Origin: Nitrosomonadaceae bacterium
GTDB lineage: Bacteria > Pseudomonadota > Gammaproteobacteria > Burkholderiales > Nitrosomonadaceae
Length of the DNA stretch: 64,000 nucleotides
Assembly: GCA_919902515.1 (NCBI GenBank)
Contig: CAKKRD010000010.1
Location: 23,523 to 87,522, forward strand
Direction: 5' to 3'
The stretch's first letter is position 1. Every line of letters starts with the position of its first letter. A program made the translations under genes and the position numbers. Shown here one piece after another: positions 57,268-64,000 of this stretch. The notes beneath the pieces were generated by a model. That model was not told where the DNA came from. It made no database searches and saw nothing but the letters and a program-made list of their open reading frames with translations.

Positions 57268-60200
57268 TTAAGGTAGCGCACAATCAATTACGCAAATCTG
57301 GATGCGACGATTTTCTTCTGGTGTAAGTGTCTGCCGTAAGCGTTTTTCAAGTTCTTCGGCACTAAAAAGTTTCTTACCATCGAGAGGTGGAGCCATCCCC
57401 TTGCCACCGAACCAAAAGACAAGATAGATTCCATGGCCATCCGCGCCAGGATCACGGGTATACTTGGGAATCAGTTGCTCATGGATCGCGCGCCAAAGAT
57501 CAACATGGCTGTCTTTCTTGATTTCGATGGGAACGTTGAATCTATTTGTTCCACCGAAAGAAACTCGGATGTCAGCGCGTTTATCATCCGCATAATTACC
57601 CTCCCGCTGGGCATCAACGCCAAGCTTGTCGAGTCGCTCATTCAGGTCGGACAACAACGCATCACGGCAATCGTTCTCCGGTTTAGGTTTGCACAATTTT
57701 TTGTTGTCCTTGTCATAGCTCCAGTACTGCCTGTAATCGTTGGTACTGCCATCGCGGATTTTCCGTGCAATGTCGCGTAGATGTTCGAAAGCCAGTGCTG
57801 CAAGATCAGCGGCACTGGCGGGTTGAAGATTGGCAAGTGTGCGACTAACTTCTTCGACACCTAAATGGTGGAACGTAGCCTTACGCCGGGCAATGCGTTG
57901 GGTATGAAAAGCGCTACGCAAGACATGATGCCAATGCGCAAGGCTGGGTAAAACCAACAGGCGTTCGAGTTCGTGGGATGCTGCTTCGCTTGGATTACCA
58001 CCTAGTGTATTGATGAATGAGCGCATCAGATCGGCGGTGTGCATCGCCGGACTGACCGTGTGAGCACCCTCTGGGCGTTTGGATGAGCAATCCGGTGCCA
58101 GCAGTTCTACCATCAGCGCGAGAACGGTCTCCGGCAGAGATGCATAGGAGAATCCGCGCTCCCAGCGATCATGCAAAAAGCCCGCCAGATAGCCTTGGCG
58201 AACCTTGCTTTTACCTATGTGCTGGAGCAGCTTGGCTGTATACACGGTTGGAGAGATTATCAGCCCGCAAGCCAGCCAATAGACTCGTTGCGCAGCATCC
58301 ATGCTGCCTAGCTTGAGTTTGCGCTCTACGACGGATGCAAGCGCCTTCTTGTCGAGGTGACCTAGCGCCGCCTTCAAGAGAGGATCGAGTGCATTTCCCA
58401 ATTGATGCTTGCGAGCGCGCAACGGAAAGCCTTCCAGTAACGGAGGCAACACAATGCGGGCAATTCCGGAATATGTGTCGTTATATGCCAATAGGTGCAG
58501 CCCACCGACATGCTTCTTTCCCGCACGCAGTAAGGGTAGTGCATAAGCAAGAAATACTTCCGCCACCAACGTCGGGCGCTCCTGAGCCAGTACGACAACC
58601 CATGCCGGATTTTCACCGATATCGTAGGTAAGACGGAATGCCAGTAGCCGCGGTAGCACAGCATCATCGAGTCGCAAAGCACCTGTTGGGTCGCTTTGGT
58701 ATAGCTCATCCATACCTACCAGGCAGGCTGGGCGGATAAAGTGCATTTTCCCTTTTAGTTCGAGATCGACGATTTCGCTGACAGTCGGTAGATCGTTGCG
58801 GTCAAGGGCATGACGAAAACCTGAATAGGCTGCCTCGACCAACTCCTTGTCCCCATCAAGAAAATCCTCAAGGCGTTCGCGGGGTGTTTCACCCCTAGCC
58901 TCATAAATCAATCCGCTATAAGCTTGCGCCAAGTCGTATAAAATTTGCGGGTAGGCGCTGCCATCCCGGATAGCGCCAAGATGTTTTCGGTAATAGCCCA
59001 CCCATTCGACTTTTCGTTTTTCCTGCTCAATATTTCTTTCTCGGTCTTTTATGGCATGCTCCTGCTGCCAATCACCAACGGGACACGAGATAAATGGTTC
59101 AAGCCATTGCTGAAAGGAAGGGTACGCACTCACCCATGACTCGATAAATTCCAGTGCTGGTAGAGTCAGGTCTTGCTGCCCCCCCTGTCGCTTTAACAAA
59201 AGAACGGCCTGAATGAAATAATATTCGGCCAACTCATTTTGCTCTTCCGTTGTTGCTTTCTCCAGATACCACATCCCTATGTCAGGGGGTGGAGATGAAC
59301 CATGAAGCCTCATTACGCACTGGTTCATGCAATACCAGATATTTTCCCGTGTAGCGCATCGAGAGGCACCTTGTCCAATCATGGCCTTGTAGCGATCAGG
59401 ACGGGTTGCGAACCACTGGGCGACTTTCTCAGCATGCTTTCCTTCAAGCCGGGTGTGTTCGTATTCATCGAGACCAACACCAAGCCAATCGTAGAGGCGT
59501 TCATCGGTGATAGTGTCGCCATGTGCTTCCAGCCCGCGTATCAGTAGTTCCCCTGCCATTCGGTTAAGTTGATGCTCGAACAGGATTTTTCTCAGGGCTA
59601 TTTGTCTTTGTACAAATTGATCCAGTAACAGCGGCAGATCACCATTGGCTGTTGCCTCAGGAAGTTCGTGAATCCAGAAACTGAAATAGGAGCCGATCCG
59701 GTTGCGATCCTTAGGCAGGTGGAGATAATCAAATATTTGCGAGGGTGACAAGAAGTGCGGGTAAAGCTTGCGCAGAAGAAAGCCGAGTATTTCGTCGTCC
59801 CTGTCTTCGACTATCCTGGCCTGTATATCTTCCACAAGCCGCAATAGTTTGGAGGCATCATTCGACACGACATGCGATAACGTCCGCACAGCATCCCCTC
59901 GCACTGTCGGCCAGTAACTAGCATCCCGCGCAATAGCTTCCAGTGCTTCGGCAAGCGCAGGCATGCGTTCGCCATGGCGTATCGCATCAAGCACACAATC
60001 AAGTAGCGCTTGATCGGCTTCTTCGCGCGAGGGTGATGAAAGAATATCCAGAAATGCGTGTATCATATCCATTGTGCCCAGCGCTCCAAAGGGCGGGGAT
60101 GACCAATCATCGGAACGGAACCAAGGGTAACGTTGCGCTTCGTTTTTCAAAGCCGTCAAGACTAGCTGCTTGTCCTTAACAGGGAAATTACTCACGTCAC

Positions 60201-61326
60201 CATAGAGCACCACGCCTAAGGAATCGCGCTCGATCAGGACGGGCCGCCCGGTATGACAATGAACGGACAGCCATGCCATGAGACCACGCAGATCAGGCAC
60301 CACGCCGCCATCCCCCCCAGTCATTAGCGCCAGTATGCGACCGAACGGCAAGCCGTTACTTTCAACCAGCTTTGCTAAATAACGTGCACCAAGAAATTCG
60401 GCAACGCTGCGATGAATGGGGATACGTTGCTCTTCGTCGTCGCGCTGAAACAGATTGGTTTTCAGCGCTGCAAGCAATGGCAAGTCGTGTGCCGTTAGCT
60501 CTTTCCAGTTGTAGTGTTGGTTGTCGGCTGCATCCTCATCCAGAGCGAACCCGGCAATCCCGGACAGCAAGTGGATAGCGCACAGGCATCCGGCGGCATC
60601 AAGCAGCGTATCGGCGGAAAGCGATTTATCGCGTTTTGCTTGACGGTGTTCTGGATTCTTCTCACCCACAAGTTGGCGGCATGCCATTTCGTAAATTTCC
60701 TTGCGGCTTTGCGGCCATTCGTCCCCCCCCACAGCCTCAACTAATAAATTCAGGGTTTGCGGATTACGAAGCAGCCCGATCAGTCTGTGTTCGCCAGCCT
60801 TGCGGATGAATTTTTCCGGGTCGGGTACGCTGGTTTTATGACGGAGAATTTCGATAACGTCATTGTCGGTCAACGGATCGAGATGTAGGGCAACGACCTC
60901 GCCATTTGGCGATACGAGCATCAGGGCTGCGCTATCGCTCTCACCCAGCCAATCTGCCTCACGGCAAGAAAGGCGGAAGCATGGGCGTCCGATTCTTTCA
61001 AGATGCTTGCGTATGTGATCGAGGGGTGTCCTGCCATCGTTACCATCGGCGCGCATCTCATCCAGTGCGTCAATGAACAAAATCTTGTTCTGGCCTCCCG
61101 CTCTAGGCTCGAAGGTGGCGAAGTCGCGCGCTTTGATGTATTCGCCGCCGGACTCATCCGCTTCTCGTTTGAATGCCTCAGTCTTGCCCGCACCCGGATC
61201 ACCCAGCAGCACATATGCATCCAGGTTGCGATAGCTCTCTAGCGGATGACTACCCTGCTGCTCCGGATTGACAGACTTCCGCGTACATGTACGCTGCACA
61301 AGAAAAGATTGTGGAGCTTTAGTCAA
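57268..61326 (-). CDS. STAND/NACHT-like NTPase with C-terminal PD-(D/E)XK-type nuclease motif
   Basis: A 1352-residue protein I cannot name. Starting at TTG 61326 (TTGA overlap with the upstream stop; GGAG 8 bases before), Walker A is GDPGAGKT at 42-49 and Walker B ILFIDALDEM at 82-91. The D-A-L-D-E form is typical of NACHT/STAND ATPases. A sensor-like FRLSCREADWLG and a helical NACHT-type lid follow (LRNPQTLNLLVEAV). Residues ~400-1200 are predicted helical repeats without known motifs. The C-terminus has D1252 in ADIRVSF and E1268-x-K1270 in VPIEIKK, the pattern of PD-(D/E)XK nucleases, then a DLWRAIHEQL helix. Known antiviral STAND proteins usually carry the effector at the N-terminus; here the order is reversed. 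Defence against phage or plasmid is inferred from architecture and island context. Confidence 0.7.
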   Translation of the reverse strand: MTKAPQSFLVQRTCTRKSVNPEQQGSHPLESYRNLDAYVLLGDPGAGKTEAFKREADESGGEYIKARDFATFEPRAGGQNKILFIDALDEMRADGNDGRTPLDHIRKHLERIGRPCFRLSCREADWLGESDSAALMLVSPNGEVVALHLDPLTDNDVIEILRHKTSVPDPEKFIRKAGEHRLIGLLRNPQTLNLLVEAVGGDEWPQSRKEIYEMACRQLVGEKNPEHRQAKRDKSLSADTLLDAAGCLCAIHLLSGIAGFALDEDAADNQHYNWKELTAHDLPLLAALKTNLFQRDDEEQRIPIHRSVAEFLGARYLAKLVESNGLPFGRILALMTGGDGGVVPDLRGLMAWLSVHCHTGRPVLIERDSLGVVLYGDVSNFPVKDKQLVLTALKNEAQRYPWFRSDDWSSPPFGALGTMDMIHAFLDILSSPSREEADQALLDCVLDAIRHGERMPALAEALEAIARDASYWPTVRGDAVRTLSHVVSNDASKLLRLVEDIQARIVEDRDDEILGFLLRKLYPHFLSPSQIFDYLHLPKDRNRIGSYFSFWIHELPEATANGDLPLLLDQFVQRQIALRKILFEHQLNRMAGELLIRGLEAHGDTITDERLYDWLGVGLDEYEHTRLEGKHAEKVAQWFATRPDRYKAMIGQGASRCATRENIWYCMNQCVMRLHGSSPPPDIGMWYLEKATTEEQNELAEYYFIQAVLLLKRQGGQQDLTLPALEFIESWVSAYPSFQQWLEPFISCPVGDWQQEHAIKDRERNIEQEKRKVEWVGYYRKHLGAIRDGSAYPQILYDLAQAYSGLIYEARGETPRERLEDFLDGDKELVEAAYSGFRHALDRNDLPTVSEIVDLELKGKMHFIRPACLVGMDELYQSDPTGALRLDDAVLPRLLAFRLTYDIGENPAWVVVLAQERPTLVAEVFLAYALPLLRAGKKHVGGLHLLAYNDTYSGIARIVLPPLLEGFPLRARKHQLGNALDPLLKAALGHLDKKALASVVERKLKLGSMDAAQRVYWLACGLIISPTVYTAKLLQHIGKSKVRQGYLAGFLHDRWERGFSYASLPETVLALMVELLAPDCSSKRPEGAHTVSPAMHTADLMRSFINTLGGNPSEAASHELERLLVLPSLAHWHHVLRSAFHTQRIARRKATFHHLGVEEVSRTLANLQPASAADLAALAFEHLRDIARKIRDGSTNDYRQYWSYDKDNKKLCKPKPENDCRDALLSDLNERLDKLGVDAQREGNYADDKRADIRVSFGGTNRFNVPIEIKKDSHVDLWRAIHEQLIPKYTRDPGADGHGIYLVFWFGGKGMAPPLDGKKLFSAEELEKRLRQTLTPEENRRIQICVIDCALP

Positions 61327-62579
61327 AGCCAGTACTCCGCCGGGTAGGAGAGGAATTCTGCAATCGGGATGCCACCCTCGCCAACCAATAACTTGCGGCA
61401 TTTGCCGAAGTTTTTCTCGAACACATCGAGACCGCTGACATGGCCGGAGGCAGGTCCGCTCTTCACTTCGATGGCGGTCAGTTTTTTGCCGCGTTCAATT
61501 ACAAAATCGACCTCGCGTGAGCTTTCGCGCCAGTAGTGAAGGCGACAATCAGGGTGTCCGGTATTGTAAAGATGCGCACCCACTGAACTTTCCACCAATC
61601 GCCCCCAATAACTACGATCTGCTTTCGCCTCCGCCTTGGTGTACCCCGATCCGGCTGACATCAAGGCGTTATTGAGCACATTAAACTTTGGGGAAGATGC
61701 ACGTCGCCTATGTTGTTGCCCCGCATATTTCTGTAGGCCACAAATTAACCCCGCATTCCCCAACATATCCAGATATCGGGCAAGCGTTACTGTGTTTCCT
61801 GCATCCTGAAGCTGTCCAAGCATCTTGTCGTAGGAGAGGATTTGACCCGAGTAACTACAGCCAAGGTGAAACAGTTGCTTGAGCAGTGCCGGTTTATCAA
61901 CCCGCGTCATCATCAGAATATCCTTTTCGATGCTCGGTTCGATCAGTCCATCGCAGACATAATTGTGCCAGCGCGGTTCGTCGCGAATGTAGACGGCACT
62001 CCCAGGATAACCTCCGAAATAAATGTAATCCTCTAGGTCGAATTCGAAGGCTTCATGCATTTCGAGGAATGACCAGTGAGTAACGCGAATCAATTCATAG
62101 CGTCCGGTCAGGCTCTCACTCATGCCCTTTTGCATCAACAAAGGTGATGAACCGAGCAAAACGACATGTAATTTCAATCCCTCAGCTCGGTCAGCATCCC
62201 ACAAACCTTTAACAGCTTCTGACCAGCGTGGAATTTTCTGGATTTCGTCGAGAACTAAAATGTGTCCGTTAGTCGATTCCCGTGCTGCCGTGCGAGCGCG
62301 TTGCCACTTGCTGACCAGCCATGCTGTATTCCGTGGGCCTGAATCCTGATCGTAGGTGACACTCCCGGCAGACACAAAACCGGGAAGGCGGATCTCGTCT
62401 GGCTGGTCTACGGGTACAAAGTGGTAACGCCTCGGATCGTACTGGGTCAGTGCATCGTGCACTAGCGTGGTTTTACCGACTTGGCGTGGCCCGGCTACAA
62501 AAATCAGAAAGCGAGGCGGTTCCGAAAGTCGCTCAAGAAGAGTGCGAGCTTCCTTGCGCTGATAAGGTGTGGTTGGCAT
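61323..62579 (-). CDS. AAA-family ATPase with DUF4143 C-terminal domain
   Basis: A 418-residue protein of the AAA_14/DUF4143 group. Walker A is GPRQVGKT (30-37), Walker B is ILVLDEIQKIPRW (D111, E112), and sensor-1 is VLLGSSPLLM. The segment ~215-270 (SGQILSYDKMLGQLQDAG...LARYLDML) looks like a winged helix. The DUF4143 tail has a restriction-like motif (EVDFVIE with D358, then AIEVKSG with E371 and K373). The family is widespread with no settled function. First gene of the island operon; its TGA overlaps the TTG of the large NTPase gene, so both are made together. A promoter and palindrome precede it. Confidence 0.88.
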   Translation of the reverse strand: MPTTPYQRKEARTLLERLSEPPRFLIFVAGPRQVGKTTLVHDALTQYDPRRYHFVPVDQPDEIRLPGFVSAGSVTYDQDSGPRNTAWLVSKWQRARTAARESTNGHILVLDEIQKIPRWSEAVKGLWDADRAEGLKLHVVLLGSSPLLMQKGMSESLTGRYELIRVTHWSFLEMHEAFEFDLEDYIYFGGYPGSAVYIRDEPRWHNYVCDGLIEPSIEKDILMMTRVDKPALLKQLFHLGCSYSGQILSYDKMLGQLQDAGNTVTLARYLDMLGNAGLICGLQKYAGQQHRRRASSPKFNVLNNALMSAGSGYTKAEAKADRSYWGRLVESSVGAHLYNTGHPDCRLHYWRESSREVDFVIERGKKLTAIEVKSGPASGHVSGLDVFEKNFGKCRKLLVGEGGIPIAEFLSYPAEYWL

Positions 62580-62589
62580 AATTACTCTT

Positions 62590-62607
62590 CTGAGTTAATT
62601 TACTCAG
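62590..62607 (-). promoter_or_regulatory. Operator-like palindrome at the island operon start
   Basis: CTGAGT and ACTCAG (62590-62595 and 62602-62607) flank six A/T bases, forming an 18-base inverted repeat 10 bases before the ATG. It would cover the predicted transcription start, a normal place for a repressor. No separate repressor gene is in the island; autoregulation by the winged-helix segment of the ATPase is a guess. Confidence 0.5.
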
Positions 62608-62608
62608 T

Positions 62609-62637
62609 ATAATAATCGACAAGCTAGATAAACTCAA
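62609..62637 (-). promoter_or_regulatory. Sigma-70 promoter of the ATPase/nuclease operon
   Basis: Minus strand TTGAGT (62637-62632), 17-base spacer, TATTAT (62614-62609). The first transcribed base would fall near 62602, within the palindrome. The ribosome site AGAAGAG follows before the ATG at 62579. Confidence 0.55.
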
Positions 62638-63010
62638 GGGGAATTGAATTTTCGTTTGAACTGTATTTTCCATTGGAATTGAGAGATGTCACATCGTTTA
62701 CACTGCACGTTATGGATATTTTAGTGTTGACAGCTCCCTAAACTAAAATGGCCTAGCGATAATTCGCTAAGCCTCTGTTTATTATGCCTATTAAGAGAAA
62801 TTGAATCTCCGTCCACTGATTACGAATTATGGGCGGCATTAAGATAATCTTAAGCGCCCGCAAATACTAACTAGCTGTAGTTCTTAAAATCCCCACTGAC
62901 TTACTATGTAATGGCTCCAAGTCGGAATAAAAAACTATTAGCAATTCTTCAATTTCAGCGAGGTATTAATATACTGCCACAATGTTTGCACATTCTTGCA
63001 TCTTTACCAA

Positions 63011-63030
63011 GTCTACTATATGGCTACTAA
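63011..63030 (+). repeat. Arm-type repeat at the right island end
   Basis: GTCTACTATATGGCTACTAA, 18 of 20 bases identical to the motif just before the integrase gene and in the same orientation. It lies 25 bases inside the right direct repeat. A pair of such sites at both ends is expected for integrase or excisionase arm binding. Confidence 0.5.
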
Positions 63031-63074
63031 TATAAAACAACAAGGACTTATATTACTGTAACCCCTTGTTTTAT

Positions 63075-63150
63075 TGGTGGGCCGTGTCGGATTCGAACCG
63101 ACGACCTACGGATTAAGAGTCCGCTGCTCTACCAGCTGAGCTAACGACCC
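63075..63150 (-). tRNA. tRNA-Lys (anticodon CTT)
   Basis: A 76-base tRNA including encoded CCA. It has a 7 bp acceptor stem starting GGGTCGT, D arm AGCTCAGCTGGTAGAGC, anticodon loop CTCTTAA reading CTT, and T arm with GTTCGAATC. Its 3' half is the direct repeat at the island edge, so integration restored an intact gene here. It is the only complete tRNA in the window. Confidence 0.95.
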
Positions 63151-63647
63151 GGAATGAACCGGAATATTCTGAGGCAACCTGAAGGACGAGGACAATCACA
63201 TCATGCCTTGAAAGCCCCGTTGTTAACTTGCTATACGATTGCTTTGTGTTGCTATACCCCCAAAATACCCCAAATTGTCAGCGGCGAAGAGCTTGGTCGG
63301 GGTGCATTCTATCAAACTTCCCACACTCCCCAAAATTTCCCGCTCCAACCCACCCCCAGTGCACGCAAAAGCAATTCCTTTTCTTGCTTTATGCCACGCT
63401 TGCGAATTCGTTTTGCAACACTTTCCATCTCCGATAAAGAACCACCACATGCTTCGGCATACATGCATAAGCTTGTGACGCGATCTGTCGCTGGCACCTC
63501 GTTTGGATTTCCGGGCGTAATTATTCAAGATAATGAGGTGCTAATAGGGTATTTTCTCGCAGGCAGCACACCAAACTAAACTATGTCATTATTATAGGTA
63601 CTACATTTCTAACTTGAATTCGCCAACCCACAAAAGGAGGGATAGTG
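63151..63647. other. Interval after tRNA-Lys with no firm gene
   Basis: About 500 bases. An open frame of 141 codons exists on the plus strand (63154-63579) and ones of 101 and 61 codons on the minus strand, but none has a ribosome site or recognisable domain, and all three overlap. CCCCAAAA-type runs recur near 63255-63345. I cannot assign a gene. Confidence 0.4.
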
Positions 63648-63743
63648 ATGAAAATAGATTGGACCCTGGTGATTATGACCGTGATAGTTCTGGTTTCAAT
63701 ATCAAGCTTCGGGCTCTTTAATCGATGGTTTCTGGTAGGTTAG
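63648..63743 (+). CDS. 31-residue single-helix membrane microprotein
   Basis: An ATG with an excellent ribosome site, AGGAGGGA, about 6 bases upstream encodes 31 residues. It has a short polar start (MKIDWT), a hydrophobic helix (LVIMTVIVLVSISSFGLF) and a tail NRWFLVG. Length and composition fit a bitopic microprotein. Such genes are missed by standard callers. It stands alone between the two tRNAs. Function unknown. Confidence 0.55.
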   Translation: MKIDWTLVIMTVIVLVSISSFGLFNRWFLVG

Positions 63744-63930
63744 CCAGGAACGTTGGGCATAAGCAGCAACTGTGCCGCCAGCGGCCAGTCAGTCGGTCAA
63801 AGTATGCTTTAAACATATCTCGTTGTTCGAACTCCCATGTCTTAACATGCGGCACCGCCAACAGCTCATTTTATTCGGCTCCAATCTTTCCCGCGCGCGT
63901 GAATTTTGCGGACTGCTTTGGATGGGTTAT
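63744..63930. other. Short gene-free interval before tRNA-Ala
   Basis: Nothing recognisable except a small inverted repeat CATG-TCTTAA-CATG near 63837. No terminator for the tRNA-Ala was identified. Confidence 0.4.

Positions 63931-64000
<70 letters not shown>

Larger units (their letters stand above)
62580..63055. other. AT-rich non-coding right end of the island
   Basis: About 475 bases without a credible gene. It holds the promoter and palindrome above and an imperfect 10 bp hairpin at 62750-62773 (GGCCTAGCGA/TCGCTAAGCC) that on the minus strand runs into ATTTTAG and could be a weak terminator. The arm-like repeat at 63011-63030 is also here. Base composition is clearly more AT-rich than the flanking chromosome. 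Confidence 0.5.
55728..63122. mobile_element. Genomic island integrated at tRNA-Lys
   Basis: A 7.4 kb segment bounded by a direct repeat: 55728-55788 equals 63056-63116 over 61 bases without mismatch, and the match continues after one mismatch to 55794/63122. The repeat contains the 3' half of a tRNA-Lys gene. The right copy belongs to an intact tRNA, the left one is a remnant. Inside are a tyrosine integrase and a two-gene ATPase/nuclease operon, with about 500 AT-rich bases at the right end. No transposase, plasmid or phage structural gene is present. Confidence 0.88.

Noticed and set aside
63154..63579. 141-codon open frame after tRNA-Lys
   Set aside because: No ribosome site, odd composition rich in Ser/Pro/Thr, overlapped by opposing frames, no domain recognised.

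Overview
The window looks like the chromosome of a betaproteobacterium, most likely a chemolithoautotroph of the Nitrosomonadales type. The evidence is gene content and order: a pilMNOPQ-aroKB block divergent from a PBP1A gene, a tight hemC-hemD-hemX-hemY operon, scattered hemE and hemB, PEP carboxylase, glycogen genes, and a large inorganic-carbon (Ci) uptake locus. No RuBisCO or carboxysome gene is present here, so autotrophy is inferred and the genus is not fixed.

Layout. 1-9.6 kb: end of glycogen synthase, glycogen phosphorylase, oligoribonuclease, an M48 membrane protease, pterin carbinolamine dehydratase, RsgA and an Mg2+ P-type ATPase. 9.8-22.8 kb (all minus strand): the Ci locus. It has sbtA plus a PII-like gene, then an operon of a NuoM-like subunit, DabA (DUF2309), NuoL-like, NuoM-like, NuoM-like and a beta-carbonic-anhydrase-like protein. 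That operon ends at a strong intrinsic terminator and is followed by a second PII-like copy with a one-base frameshift and its own promoter. 22.9-28.9 kb: two-component system, hemE, dGTPase-like gene, aroB, aroK. 29-34 kb: pilQ to pilM. 34.3-43.7 kb: PBP1A, hemB, engB, coaX, birA, glnS and two envelope proteins of unknown role. 43.7-55.6 kb: tlpA-like, dsbD, cutA, an epimerase, a flavin/iron-sulfur reductase, hemYXDC and ppc, which is followed by two tandem terminators.

55.7-63.1 kb is a 7.4 kb genomic island in a tRNA-Lys gene. It is bounded by a 61 bp perfect direct repeat containing the tRNA 3' half, and it carries a tyrosine integrase. Its only other cargo is a two-gene operon: a DUF4143-type ATPase, translationally coupled to a 1352-residue STAND/NACHT-like NTPase with an apparent C-terminal PD-(D/E)XK nuclease motif. 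This is the best candidate for an undescribed, probably defensive, system. After the intact tRNA-Lys(CTT) come a 31-codon membrane microprotein gene and a partial tRNA-Ala(CGC).

How the parts fit: SbtA would import bicarbonate with Na+. The DabA/NuoL/NuoM complex would couple ion flow to CO2 hydration. The PII-like proteins would gate uptake by energy or carbon status. All functions are assigned by reading motifs in the translated sequence; no database search was run.
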